A stretch of DNA of 64,000 nt from Mycobacteriales bacterium (GCA_035533475.1 DATLTS010000051.1:1-64000), one strand, 5' to 3'; positions 43,918 to 53,113 are shown, counted from the first letter of the stretch. Made by a program: numbers and translations. The notes: generated from the letters alone by a model not told the origin.

Positions 43918-45357
43918 TCAGGCCCACCGGGTCCAGCCCGACCCGAAGTCCGGATCGCTCCGCCACAGCTCGAGCGCCGTCTCGACCGGGAGCGTTCCGA
44001 GGCGGGACGCGGCCCCCGCCCCGGCCCCCGCCCCGGCCTCGGCCCGCACCTGGCTGGTCACCGCGGCGTGCCGCGCCCAGCACAGCAGCGCGAGACCGCC
44101 GACGTCGGCCTCGCTGAGCGCAAGCGCCTTCGCCATCCGGCGGATCCAGCCGAACAGCAGCCCGGAGGAGGCCGCGGAGCCGTCGAATAGGGCCCGTAGC
44201 GACGGCGCGGTCCAGTCCGCACCGTCGAGCAGCGGGAGCGCGTGCAGGGCGAAGTGCAGGAGATCCCACAGTGGCTGGCCGTGCTCGGTCGCCCACTCCC
44301 AGTCGACCAGCATGAACGCGTCCCCGTCGACGAGGATGTTGCCGCCGGCGAGGTCCCCGTGCTGGAACACCGTCGGCACCCGGTCGAGCACGCCGAACGC
44401 CTCGGCTGGCAGGACCGCAGCGAGCTGCCGGCGGAGCCGGCCCCGCTCGTCACCCGCCCGGTTCGCCGGCCCGGAGGTTTCGCTGGCCACGTCGACGAGC
44501 CACTCGGCCAGCGCCTCGAGCAGCCCTACCTTGCGGGCCCGCGGGGCCGGGCCGCGCAGGATCAGCTCGAGGTTCGCGCCGGGCACCGCCGACTGGACGC
44601 AGACGTGATGGGGCCCGACGTCGGTGCACCCGAGGGCCCGCGGTGCGCGTTCGGCGACTGCCGCACCCGCCGTCGCGGCCGCGGCCAGCCCCCGCTCCTC
44701 GCGGCCGAAACTCGGCAGCCGACCAGGCAGTCGGGCGAACTTCGCCACGGCGGTAGGCCGGCCGGCGCCGGGGGCGAAGAGGAAGAACGAGCTGCGCTTG
44801 CTGGCCGCGCCACCCTCGGCCGTGTAGAACCAGCCCCCGCCGGGCGGCACGCCAGCCGCCGACGCTGCGGCCACCACTACCGCCGGTGGGCCGGCCGCGC
44901 GGCCGGCCAGCCGCAGGGTCGGCAGCCGGGGGGGCGCGAAGCCGGCGCCGACGCTGAGTGCGGCTGTGGCCTGCCGGACCCGACCGGCCCGGTTGCGTGC
45001 CACCGTCCACGTTCCGACCGCATATCGGGCAGCCGCCCGATGACCGGTCGGCGCGAGCACGCGGGGGGAGTGCAGGTCGGGCACCGCGACCACCCGGCGC
45101 CGACCGGCCCCGCTGTCCAGCAGGACGACCTGCGCGGCGCCGAGCGCCAACGCGGCGTCGGCGTCGCGGTTCAGGGCGAAGACCGTGTCCTCCGGTCGAG
45201 CCCGCTCCGGGGCGACCGGCTCGACCCCGGCGGCCAGCAGCGCGTCGCGCCAACCGGCGAGCGCGCCGACCAGCACGGCCGTGCTCGGCAGCCGGGGGAG
45301 CAGGAACCTCGAGTCGAAGCGGCGGATGTGGCTCGCGCCGCCACCCTCGCTGAGCAT
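43918..45357 (-). CDS. Aminoglycoside/choline-kinase-fold phosphotransferase
   Basis: A 479-residue protein. The C-terminal 300 residues are an APH-like kinase fold: TAVAKFARLPG holds the candidate ATP Lys, VFQHGDLAGGNILVD is the catalytic HxD...N loop (about 333-347), and FMLVDWEWATEHG supplies the metal-binding Asp. The N-terminal 150 residues (ALNRDADAALALGAAQVVLLDSG; AVGTWTVARNRAGRVRQATAAL) look like a separate domain that I do not recognise. A Gly-Ala repeat (AGAGAGAGAA) lies near the C-terminus. Its place in the glycan locus suggests phosphorylation of a sugar or polyol; an antibiotic-modifying role is not indicated. It is divergent from the flippase gene. Confidence 0.7.
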   Translation of the reverse strand: MLSEGGGASHIRRFDSRFLLPRLPSTAVLVGALAGWRDALLAAGVEPVAPERARPEDTVFALNRDADAALALGAAQVVLLDSGAGRRRVVAVPDLHSPRVLAPTGHRAAARYAVGTWTVARNRAGRVRQATAALSVGAGFAPPRLPTLRLAGRAAGPPAVVVAAASAAGVPPGGGWFYTAEGGAASKRSSFFLFAPGAGRPTAVAKFARLPGRLPSFGREERGLAAAATAGAAVAERAPRALGCTDVGPHHVCVQSAVPGANLELILRGPAPRARKVGLLEALAEWLVDVASETSGPANRAGDERGRLRRQLAAVLPAEAFGVLDRVPTVFQHGDLAGGNILVDGDAFMLVDWEWATEHGQPLWDLLHFALHALPLLDGADWTAPSLRALFDGSAASSGLLFGWIRRMAKALALSEADVGGLALLCWARHAAVTSQVRAEAGAGAGAGAASRLGTLPVETALELWRSDPDFGSGWTRWA

Positions 45358-45399
45358 TCTGCGAGGATAGGTGCGAGCAGACCGACCTTGAGGGGGTTC

Positions 45400-47007
45400 G
45401 TGAGCCAGGCCCCGCCCGAGGAGTCACCGGGGAGCGAGTTCCTCGCTCGGACGACCGGGAGCAACGCGGTCGGGGGCCTGCTGTGGACTCTGCTGTCGAA
45501 CCTGACCGCCCCGCTGCTGCTGCTCACCACGTCGGTCGTGGCGGCCCGGTTCCTAGGTCCGACCGGCATGGGGCAGCAGAGCTTCATCGCCTTCGCGTCG
45601 CTCTCGCTGGGGTTGGCGTTGTCCTCGGGAATGTCCAGCGCCCTGTACCGCTATGTCGGGACCTCCATCGGGATGGGTCGGGGTGCCGCCCTGCGCGGTG
45701 CGCTGCGCCGGGTGTGGGTTTTGCAGTCGGTCGCGGCCGTCGCCGACTTCGCCGGGCTGGCGGCGATCGGCCTGACCCACACCAACTCGACGATCCGGCT
45801 GGCCTGGATCCTTTCGGCTGCCACCAGCGGGCTCACCGTCCTGCAGACCGTCCCGTCGGCCATCCTCATCGGCGCCCAGCGCTGGCGGCAGGCCGGTGTT
45901 ATCGGCCTGCTCACCGGCGTGGTCGCCACCGCGGCCACGGCGGCGGTCCTGGCCGCCGGGTGGGGGATCCCCGGCATGTTCGGGGTCGAACTGATCGCGG
46001 TCGCGGTCAACGTGGGGTGGGTGCTGGCCCGGTCCCGAGCCACCGTGCGCGAGCTGATCCCCACCGTCGGCGACCCGGAGGAGCTCACCGGCGAGATCCT
46101 CCGCTTCGCCGGGCTGGCCACCGCCCAGACCCTGCTGGCCTACGTGGTCTGGCAGCGTTCGGAGTTCTTCTTCCTCAGCCGCTACACGGTCGCCGCGCAG
46201 ATCGCGGTGTTCTCCATCGCCTACGCCTCGGCCACCGCCGTCCAGCGCGTGCTCGAAGGCATTACCGCGGTGCTGCACCCGGTGCTCGCGGCCATGCTCG
46301 GCGCCGGCCAGCACGAGCGGATCCGGGTGGCCGTCGGCCGGGCCGCCCGGCTGGTTCTGTTGGCCACGCCACCCATCATCGGCGGCCTGCTCGCGGTGGG
46401 TCCGGAGGCCCTGCGCCTGATCTACGGCGACGCTTACCGCCAGACCGGCCCGGTGCTCGTCATCCTGGCCGCGGTCATCCCCCTGGTCATCGTCGCCCGG
46501 GTCGGCGCGTCGATCCTCAACGTGCTGCGCCGGCTCTGGGTGCTGATGGGCTGTCTAGCGGTGGCGACCGTCGTGGACATCGCGCTCTGCCTCGCCCTCA
46601 TTCCCCGCCACGCGGCGCTCGGCGCGGCGGTGGCGAACACCGCCGCCCAGGCGGTGGCGGCGGTCCTCGAGATCATCGCGGCCGTGCGCATCGTCGGGCC
46701 GGTGGAGTGGCGGTTCCCCGCGATCACCCGCGGCCTGCTCGCTACCGGGGTGAGCGCGGCAGCGGCGGTCGTTGCGGTGCGGGTGGTCGGCGGCGTCGCC
46801 GGTGTCGCCGCCGGGGTGGTCGCCGGCACAGCCGCCTACGCGGTGGCTGCGGTTCTCGTGCGGCCATTCCCCTCGACCGACCTCGACTGGCTGGAAGCGG
46901 CCGCCGGCGACCGGCTCGGCGGCCTGGTTCGCCGGGTCTGCCATCTCGCCCGCTGGGCCGCCCGGCCGGCTCCGCCGCCCGTCATCGCCGTGCCGCCGGA
47001 GGCATGA
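45400..47007 (+). CDS. Wzx-type flippase (MATE/polysaccharide transporter family)
   Basis: A 535-residue protein with 12-14 hydrophobic helices, beginning NAVGGLLWTLLSNLTAPLLLLTTSVVAARFLGPTGMG (about 21-57). It is the expected flippase for undecaprenyl-diphosphate-linked repeat units, moving them to the outer face for polymerisation. GTG at 45400 follows GAGGGGG. The last 60 residues form a soluble basic/proline-rich tail. It overlaps or abuts the next gene and starts a five-gene run to 53087 with minimal spacing. Confidence 0.9.
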   Translation: MSQAPPEESPGSEFLARTTGSNAVGGLLWTLLSNLTAPLLLLTTSVVAARFLGPTGMGQQSFIAFASLSLGLALSSGMSSALYRYVGTSIGMGRGAALRGALRRVWVLQSVAAVADFAGLAAIGLTHTNSTIRLAWILSAATSGLTVLQTVPSAILIGAQRWRQAGVIGLLTGVVATAATAAVLAAGWGIPGMFGVELIAVAVNVGWVLARSRATVRELIPTVGDPEELTGEILRFAGLATAQTLLAYVVWQRSEFFFLSRYTVAAQIAVFSIAYASATAVQRVLEGITAVLHPVLAAMLGAGQHERIRVAVGRAARLVLLATPPIIGGLLAVGPEALRLIYGDAYRQTGPVLVILAAVIPLVIVARVGASILNVLRRLWVLMGCLAVATVVDIALCLALIPRHAALGAAVANTAAQAVAAVLEIIAAVRIVGPVEWRFPAITRGLLATGVSAAAAVVAVRVVGGVAGVAAGVVAGTAAYAVAAVLVRPFPSTDLDWLEAAAGDRLGGLVRRVCHLARWAARPAPPPVIAVPPEA

Positions 47008-47009
47008 CC

Positions 47010-48839
47010 ATGCGCATCGTCCTGCTCACCTCAGAACTGCCCGAGTCGCCGTCCCGCGGCGGCATCGGCACCAACACCGCGGCGCTGTCCCGGGCGCTCG
47101 CCGATCGTGGCCACGACACGCTCGTCCTCGTCCTCGACTCGTCCAGCAGTGAGGTCCGCGAGGGCCGGCTGACCACCCGGCGCCTCCGGTATCGCTGGCT
47201 GCCCGACCGCCGGGCCGAACTGCTGGTGAACCGGGCCCGGCTGGCCGCCGCCAGCCGGCGGTTCCACCCGGACGTGGTCCACGCCGCCGAGTGGGGCGCC
47301 CTCGCCTGGGCGGTATCGCGCGGACTGTCGATCCCGGTGGTGACCCGGCTCGCCACGCCGACCTATCTGGTCGAAGAGCTCAACGGCCGCCCCGAAGACC
47401 CGAACAGCGCTTTGCTGCGCCGGTTGGAACGGGACCAGGCCCGGCACAGCCGCCGGGTGTACGCCCCGAGCCGGGCCATCGCCGAGCGAGTGGGCCGGGA
47501 CTGGGGCCTTCCCGAGTCGCGGCTGGGCATCGTGGTGAACTCGCTCGACGTGGCAGCGGTCCGCCGGGCGGCCGGCGGACCGGTCCCGATGGCGCTCCCG
47601 GCGCGGTTCGTCGTCTTCGTCGGTCGGCTCGAACATCGCAAGGGGATCGCCGTCCTCGGCCCGGCGCTGGCCGACGTGCTGGCCCGTAACCCGGAGCTGC
47701 ACGCTGTCGTCATCGGCCGCGAAGTCCCCGGGGATCCCAGTGTCTCGCAGTTCCGGGCGGCGGTGGCCCCGGTCGCCGAGCGGGTGCACCTGCTCGGCGA
47801 ACTGCCGCCCGACACGGCACTGGCCGTTGCGGCCCGCGCGGAGATCGCGGTCGTCCCCTCGCTGTGGGAGAGCTTCGGCTACGTCTGCGTGGAGGCCATG
47901 GCGCTCGGGCTGCCGGTGGTCGTGTCCCGCGCCGGCGGCCTCGTGGAGATCGTCGAGGAGGACGAATCCGGCCTGGTTGTGCCGCCGGGCGACGTCGCCG
48001 CCCTGGCCGGTGCGCTGCACCGGCTGGCCAACGATCCGCCGACCGGGCGCCGCCTCGCCGCGGCCGGCCGGCGGCGGGCCGCGGACTTCGACATCGGCCG
48101 GGTCGTCGAGCAGCTCGAAGCGGAGCTCGCCGCGGCCGCCGGCGCAAGTTCCGCGGCCGCCGGTTCGCGTCGGTTCGGCCCGGAGGTCTTCCATCAGGGC
48201 TACGCCCGCTGGTTCCAGCCCGATGACGCCGCGAACCCGTTCCAACGCAGCTATGCGCGCAAGCGGGTCCGGGTCCTGGCCGAGTTCGCCCAGTCCGCCG
48301 ACCTTCGGATCCTCGACGCGGGCGGCGGCCCCGGCCGGATCGCCGAGCCGCTCGGTCGCCGACACCGGGTAACGATGTGCGACCTGTCCGCGGAGATGCT
48401 CGCGCTGGCCCGCGCCCGGTGCGGCCCCGGGGTAGCCGTGGTCCGGGCCGACGCGCGTTCCCTTCCTTTCGCCGACGGCGCCTTCGACGCCCTCGTCGCC
48501 ATCGACCTGCTCTGCCATGTTGGCCAGCTCGAGCCGGCCCTGCGGGAGCTGGCCCGGGTGCTCCGGCCCGGCGGCCGGCTGATCTTCGACACCACCAACG
48601 GCCGCCCCTGGTGGGTGCTGGCCCACCCGGCCTATGTCAACTGGCGACCGCGCCGTCTGGTCCGAACCATGGCCGCTCGTGGCGTGCTTCCGGAATGGCC
48701 CGAGGTCCGCCACCACCTGCCCGCCGAGGTGCGCACCGCCGCCGCGGCGGCCCGCCTGGACCTGCGGCCGGTCGCCGGCATCGGCCGGCTCGGGCTGGTC
48801 AAATGGCACGTGTGGCAGGCCGTGCGGGCGCCCGGGTGA
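47010..48839 (+). CDS. Fusion of a GT4 glycosyltransferase and a SAM-dependent methyltransferase
   Basis: A 609-residue bifunctional protein. Residues 1-375 are GT-B: MRIVLLTSELPESPSRGGIG, DVVHAAEWGALAWAV, RVYAPSRAIAERVG, FVVFVGRLEHRKGIAVLGPA and VVPSLWESFGYVCVEAMALG. A short Ala/Ser linker (AAAAGASSAAAGS) leads to a class I methyltransferase: LRILDAGGGPGRIAEPL, VTMCDLSAEML, VVRADARSLPFADGAFDALVAIDLL and LARVLRPGGRLIFDT. Two ATGs are possible. The first, 47004, overlaps the flippase stop but lies one base from GGAGG (46998-47002); the second, 47010, has seven-base spacing and is preferred. The pair of activities suggests a sugar is added and then methylated by one protein. Confidence 0.9.
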   Translation: MRIVLLTSELPESPSRGGIGTNTAALSRALADRGHDTLVLVLDSSSSEVREGRLTTRRLRYRWLPDRRAELLVNRARLAAASRRFHPDVVHAAEWGALAWAVSRGLSIPVVTRLATPTYLVEELNGRPEDPNSALLRRLERDQARHSRRVYAPSRAIAERVGRDWGLPESRLGIVVNSLDVAAVRRAAGGPVPMALPARFVVFVGRLEHRKGIAVLGPALADVLARNPELHAVVIGREVPGDPSVSQFRAAVAPVAERVHLLGELPPDTALAVAARAEIAVVPSLWESFGYVCVEAMALGLPVVVSRAGGLVEIVEEDESGLVVPPGDVAALAGALHRLANDPPTGRRLAAAGRRRAADFDIGRVVEQLEAELAAAAGASSAAAGSRRFGPEVFHQGYARWFQPDDAANPFQRSYARKRVRVLAEFAQSADLRILDAGGGPGRIAEPLGRRHRVTMCDLSAEMLALARARCGPGVAVVRADARSLPFADGAFDALVAIDLLCHVGQLEPALRELARVLRPGGRLIFDTTNGRPWWVLAHPAYVNWRPRRLVRTMAARGVLPEWPEVRHHLPAEVRTAAAAARLDLRPVAGIGRLGLVKWHVWQAVRAPG

Positions 48840-50812
48840 GGCCTTCGCTGCTGCTCTACCTGACGGCCAACGATGACGTGCAGCGGGTGGCGGTCGGGCC
48901 GGCGCTCGCCGCGCTCGCAGTCGCGGCCGGTTGGCGTTTCGAGTGTTACTACGACCGGCTCGCGCTGGGCCGGCACTTCGGGGGCGGGGAGACCTCGGGG
49001 CTCCGGCCGGGTTTCGCCGGCGGGACGCCGCTGGCCGGTGGGCGCCACACCGACCAGCTGTGCCGGTTGGCCGGCCAGTACCCGACGGTCGTCGTCGGCG
49101 ACGGCCGCAGCGCCATGTGGGGGCCGCTCGCGGACGCCGGATCGGAGCCTCTGGTCGATTCCGACGACCCGGCCACCATCTACGAGGCGGTCTGTCGCCG
49201 GCTCGATCGTCGACCACCGGACACCGTCTACGTCGTGGACGCCGAGCCGCGGTTGGTGACCGGACTGCAGACGGCTCCCTATCTGGCACCGGAGTTCCTG
49301 TCCGGCCCGCCGGCCCTCGGGATCGAACTGTCGGCCGACGCCGATGCGCTGGGCCGGCTGACCGACATCGGCGTGCACCGTTTCGTCGGCCTGTGGCCCG
49401 AGCCGGCCCGGTCCGCACGCTTCCCCGTGCGGCTGGAGCAGCCGAGCGGTGACGTGGCTCTCGACACCTACGCGTCGTTCACGTCCGACCTCGCGGGGCG
49501 TTACGCGGCTTGGGGATCGGGAGTGCTGCTGGCCGATCCGGACCTCACCGCCGCGCAGCTGTCGCGAATCGCGCACCGTCGGCTGATTCCCCTCTACGGC
49601 CGGCCGCAGCGGGCGATCCTGCAGCGGGCCGCCGCCAGCATCCGGCGGGCCGAGGAGCCGGTGCTCGGCCGCCAGTACGACGACGACGACTTCGTCGAGC
49701 TGGGTCGACTCGGCCACGGCCTGCAGGTCGTCGACCCGGGGCCACCGTTCGAGGCGTCACCCGGGCTGGCGGCGGCGCTGCCCCGTGACATTGCGTCGGC
49801 CGTCGAGCCGGCGGACGCCGAGCTGGCCGGGTGGGCGGACGAGGGTCGGATCCTCGTCACCTTGTGCTTGTGGGCCGGCATGATCCGTGAAGTCGACGCC
49901 ATCCCCCGGTTGCTGGATCTGGTTCTGGACACCGGGCTGCGGGCCGGGCTGATCGTGACAACCGAGACGATCCGGGCCGGCGACGCGCTGCTTCCGCTGG
50001 CCGTCGAGGTGGACCGAGGCGGCCTGCTCGGTCGGCTCGAGCCCGTGCTGGGCAGTACCGGACACGGGGTCGCGGCGGAATGGGACCTGCCCGACGGCGT
50101 GCTCGCTGATCGGCTGGTCAGCGCCTGCCGCAGCTTCGCCGAGTTGCCGGCGCCGCTTCGCCCCCGTGGCTGGTGGCCGCTGCTCGACACCCCGCTGCGC
50201 CGGAGCGTGCCGCCGCCGGTGCGTCTGGACGGTCATCCACGGTTGCTGTTCACCCGGCGGGCCGAAGTTCACGTGGAGGGTGCCGAAGCCGCCGGGGGCG
50301 GTGGCTCCCGAGTGCACGCTCGCCGGTTGGCCGGCGAGATCGTGCGGCGGGCCGGGGCGGAGGCGCTGTTCGGCGAGCGGCGGCCCTTCGACGGCCGCCG
50401 CCCCGGGGCCTTCGAACCGCGGATCGGAGCTGCCGTGGCGGACTGCGGCCTCGAGTACATGTTCACCAAGGCCGGCTTCGGCCGGCAGCGCGTGCTCTGG
50501 CGGCGCGACGGGTTCGTGGCGCTGCCGTTCACCGCCGGCCACTGGGATGGTTGGTCGCCGTTCTACACGGTGCGCCGGGCCGGCGACATCGAGGCCGCGG
50601 AACGGCGGCTGCGGCTGCGCCGCGGGCCCGGCTGGTTGGTCAGCACAGTCGACAGCCCACTGTTCGCGCTGGCCGGAGAGGTGTGGGAACACGGTGCCCA
50701 GCTGCACCGGCTCGCGGCCCGCGTCGCCGGCGGCGACCGTCTGGTCAACGTGACCCCGTCGGTGCTCGCCCGCTACGCGCGGCTGCTCGACGACCGGAGG
50801 CTGGGCTCGTGA
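48836..50812 (+). CDS. Unrecognised 658-residue protein of the exopolysaccharide operon
   Basis: I do not recognise this protein. It starts SLLLYLTANDDVQRVAVGPAL, contains YPTVVVGDGRSAMWGP and TVYVVDAEPRLVTG, a central stretch VLGRQYDDDDFVELGRLG, and late segments VADCGLEYMFTKAGFG and GPGWLVSTVDSPLFALAGEVWEHG. No signal peptide or membrane helix is clear, so it is likely cytosolic. The layout of a late Asp-Ser-Pro strand and a final VTPSVLARYARLL helix faintly recalls polysaccharide-deacetylase C-termini, but the metal triad is not visible. GTG at 48836 overlaps the fusion gene stop by four bases and the next GTG at 50809 overlaps its own stop, so it is made in step with glycan enzymes. Confidence 0.75.
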   Translation: MRPSLLLYLTANDDVQRVAVGPALAALAVAAGWRFECYYDRLALGRHFGGGETSGLRPGFAGGTPLAGGRHTDQLCRLAGQYPTVVVGDGRSAMWGPLADAGSEPLVDSDDPATIYEAVCRRLDRRPPDTVYVVDAEPRLVTGLQTAPYLAPEFLSGPPALGIELSADADALGRLTDIGVHRFVGLWPEPARSARFPVRLEQPSGDVALDTYASFTSDLAGRYAAWGSGVLLADPDLTAAQLSRIAHRRLIPLYGRPQRAILQRAAASIRRAEEPVLGRQYDDDDFVELGRLGHGLQVVDPGPPFEASPGLAAALPRDIASAVEPADAELAGWADEGRILVTLCLWAGMIREVDAIPRLLDLVLDTGLRAGLIVTTETIRAGDALLPLAVEVDRGGLLGRLEPVLGSTGHGVAAEWDLPDGVLADRLVSACRSFAELPAPLRPRGWWPLLDTPLRRSVPPPVRLDGHPRLLFTRRAEVHVEGAEAAGGGGSRVHARRLAGEIVRRAGAEALFGERRPFDGRRPGAFEPRIGAAVADCGLEYMFTKAGFGRQRVLWRRDGFVALPFTAGHWDGWSPFYTVRRAGDIEAAERRLRLRRGPGWLVSTVDSPLFALAGEVWEHGAQLHRLAARVAGGDRLVNVTPSVLARYARLLDDRRLGS

Positions 50813-52140
50813 CGAGCGTGCTGGACGAGCTGGACGCGGCGGCCCCGGGACCGGTGATCGTGTGGGGCTCGCTTCCCCCGGAAGGCCGCGACTACGACCT
50901 GGTCTGCGTCCCGCAAGACGCCGCTCCGTTCGCGGCAGCGCTTCGAACGCTCGGCTTCTCCGTGCACCGGCCGGCGACCCGTTGGATCCGAGTGAGCGAC
51001 TGCGAACTCCAGGTCGTCGACCTCGTCCCGGCCGACCGCCTCGGCATTCCGGGGCCGGAGATCGCGGACCTGTTCGCGGCGGCCCTGCCGCTTCCTGGCC
51101 ACACCCGGATGTTCGTGCCGGGTCCGGTGCACGAGCTGCTCCTGCAGACCCTCAAGGGAACCCCCGGGGTGCCACTGCCACGGCATCGGCGGGCCCGTTT
51201 GGAGATGGCCCTCCGCGCGGACGCCGACGGGTGGGAGCACGCGTGGTTGCGGGCCACCCGCTGGGGCATCGAGGAGGACCTCGAGCGGCTCAAGCTCGCC
51301 TGGCGCACCGGGCTGCCGCTGGCCGCCCCCGTGCCGCGCCTGCGCTCGCGGGTCCGGTCCCGGGTCAGGTCGCGGATCCGGTCACCGATGAAGCGACCGG
51401 ACCGCGCAACCGGGTGGCTCGTGAGCCTGTCCGGGCTGGACGGGTCCGGGAAGTCGCTGCAGGCCAGGCTGTTGCGGGCGGCGATGGACAATCTCGGCCA
51501 GGACACCGTGATCGAGTGGGCCCGGCTAAGCCACAATGCCGGGCTCGACACGATCGCCCGGCCGGTGAAGCGGCTGCTGTCGATCCGCACGCGTCCCGGT
51601 CCGGCGACCGGGCCGGAGCCCGCCGGGGCGGCGTCCGATCCCGCCCCGCAACCAGCCCCGCGACCAGCCCCGCAACCAGCCCCGCAACCAGCCCCGCAAC
51701 CAGCCCCGCGGCGGGTCGATCACCGCCTCGTCACCCAGTCGTGGGCACTCATCGTCGCGCTGGCGAACGCCTTCACCTATCGGCGGGTTGTGCGCCGGCA
51801 CACCCGCCGGGGCCGCAACGTGATCTGTGACCGCTACCTGCTGGACTCCTACGTGCAGCTGCGCTTCCGCTACGGGCGGCAGCGCGAGTTCGCCCTGCAA
51901 CGCCTGCTGCTGCGGATCGTGACCCCCCGACCGCAGCTGTCCTACCTGCTGGTCGTCCCGCCGGAGACCGCCAACTCGCGCAAGGCCGACCAGTTCACGT
52001 TGCCGGAGCTCGGCGAGCAGGCTCAGCTCTACGTCGAGGAGTCAGCCCGGTTGCCGGTGCGCGCCATCGACGGGTCCCGTGCCGCGGAGGAGGTGTTCGC
52101 GCAGATCGTCCGCGAGGTCCTCGACGAGCTGCCCGAGTGA
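50809..52140 (+). CDS. Fusion of a nucleotidyltransferase-like domain and a thymidylate-kinase-like P-loop kinase
   Basis: A 443-residue protein. The N-terminal 190 residues have WGSLPPEGRDYDLVCVP (about 19-35), matching the G-S-x8-D-x-D core of MNT-type nucleotidyltransferases. A basic repeat (RSRVRSRVRSRIRSP) links to a dTMP-kinase-like half: Walker A SGLDGSGKS (208-216), VICDRYLLDSYVQLRFRYG (DR-Y motif) and LSYLLVVPPE. An APQP/APRP repeat interrupts the kinase half between the P-loop and DRY. The GTG start at 50809 overlaps the previous stop. It may phosphorylate or activate a sugar-linked intermediate; dNMP metabolism is unlikely given the context. Substrate unknown. Confidence 0.75.
   Translation: MTSVLDELDAAAPGPVIVWGSLPPEGRDYDLVCVPQDAAPFAAALRTLGFSVHRPATRWIRVSDCELQVVDLVPADRLGIPGPEIADLFAAALPLPGHTRMFVPGPVHELLLQTLKGTPGVPLPRHRRARLEMALRADADGWEHAWLRATRWGIEEDLERLKLAWRTGLPLAAPVPRLRSRVRSRVRSRIRSPMKRPDRATGWLVSLSGLDGSGKSLQARLLRAAMDNLGQDTVIEWARLSHNAGLDTIARPVKRLLSIRTRPGPATGPEPAGAASDPAPQPAPRPAPQPAPQPAPQPAPRRVDHRLVTQSWALIVALANAFTYRRVVRRHTRRGRNVICDRYLLDSYVQLRFRYGRQREFALQRLLLRIVTPRPQLSYLLVVPPETANSRKADQFTLPELGEQAQLYVEESARLPVRAIDGSRAAEEVFAQIVREVLDELPE
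51643..51702 (+). repeat. Five 12-bp tandem repeats encoding APQP/APRP
   Basis: Units starting GCCCCGC at 51643, 51655, 51667, 51679 and 51691, the second with one base change, followed by a partial sixth. They are in frame and encode Ala-Pro-Gln/Arg-Pro. The array sits in a loop of the kinase-like half of the fusion protein. Unit number is likely to vary between strains through slippage. Confidence 0.8.
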
Positions 52141-53087
52141 CCCACCCGGTCGGCGCCGTCCGGCGGCGGTCGATGCCGCACCGCGGCCGGTACGTTGCGT
52201 TCGTGCAAGCGTCCCCCAGCCGGCTGGCCCGCACCAAGGCCGCGCTGCCCTGGCCGGCGAAGGCCGTCGCGAAGATGGTCCTGGCCCGGCTGCCGGTGCC
52301 ATACCGGTGGTGGAAGAAGCTGTCGCTGTTCGAGCACGGCCGGATGGACGATCCCGGCTACGTGCTTGGCGTCGTCCGCGAGCACGTAGCCGCGCTGGGC
52401 CGGCCGCTCGAGGGCGCCACCTGCCTGGAGCTCGGCCCCGGGGACTCCCTGGCGTCAGCCCTGGTGCTGGCCGCACTCGGCGCCGGCCGGATCCTGCTCG
52501 TCGACGTCGGCCCCTTCGCGACCGTGGATCTCGGCGCCTACGCGCGATTGGCCGCCGGCCTGCGCGAGCAGGGGCTGCCGGTCCCGACGGTCGAGACGGC
52601 CGGGTCGGTGCCCGCGATGCTCGACCGCCTGCACGCGACGTACCTCAGCGACGGTCTCGCCTCCCTGCGCGGGATCGCCTCCGCAAGCGTGCATCTCGTC
52701 TGGTCGCATGCGGTGCTCGAGCACGTCCGCCGCGCGCAGGTGGCCGACACCCTCGCCGAACTGCGCCGGGTCAGCGCTGCCGACGGGGTCTCCTCGCACC
52801 GCATCGACCTGCGCGATCACCTGGCCGAAAGCCTCAACAACCTACGGTTCCCCCGCGCCCTCTGGGAGTCCAGGCTCATCGCCGGGTCCGGGTTCTACAC
52901 CAACCGGATGCGGCATCCGGACTGGCTCGCCGCCTTCGCCACCGCCGGCTTCGAGGTCGTTACCGACGAGCCGCAGCGGTGGCCGGTGATTCCGCTGGAT
53001 CGCCGTCGCCTGGCCGGCGAGTTCCGCGGGCTCCCCGACCCCGACCTGCGTGTCCTCGACGTCCGGATCGTGGCTCGCCCCGGCTGA
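52137..53087 (+). CDS. SAM-dependent methyltransferase-like protein
   Basis: A 316-residue protein. The SAM-type loop is CLELGPGDSLASALVLA (about 101-117), the acidic strand end is RILLVDVGPFAT, and SVHLVWSHAVLEHVRRAQ is the motif IV/V area. The last third (SHRIDLRDHLAESLNNLRF and WESRLIAGSGFYTNRMRH) resembles methyltransferases found in glycan clusters. GTG at 52137 overlaps the previous stop (GTGA); a GTG at 52203 is an alternative. It is the last gene of the exopolysaccharide operon before leuS. Confidence 0.78.
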   Translation: MTHPVGAVRRRSMPHRGRYVAFVQASPSRLARTKAALPWPAKAVAKMVLARLPVPYRWWKKLSLFEHGRMDDPGYVLGVVREHVAALGRPLEGATCLELGPGDSLASALVLAALGAGRILLVDVGPFATVDLGAYARLAAGLREQGLPVPTVETAGSVPAMLDRLHATYLSDGLASLRGIASASVHLVWSHAVLEHVRRAQVADTLAELRRVSAADGVSSHRIDLRDHLAESLNNLRFPRALWESRLIAGSGFYTNRMRHPDWLAAFATAGFEVVTDEPQRWPVIPLDRRRLAGEFRGLPDPDLRVLDVRIVARPG

Positions 53088-53113
53088 CCGCTCGCGTCCG
53101 CTTCGCAGTCGAG

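Noticed and set aside
43918-45357. Antibiotic-resistance aminoglycoside phosphotransferase
   Set aside because: The kinase fold is shared, but the long extra N-terminal domain and glycan-locus context do not support a resistance role.
51643-51702. Tandem repeats considered as a CRISPR array
   Set aside because: Units are 12 bp with no spacers and are in frame inside a protein.
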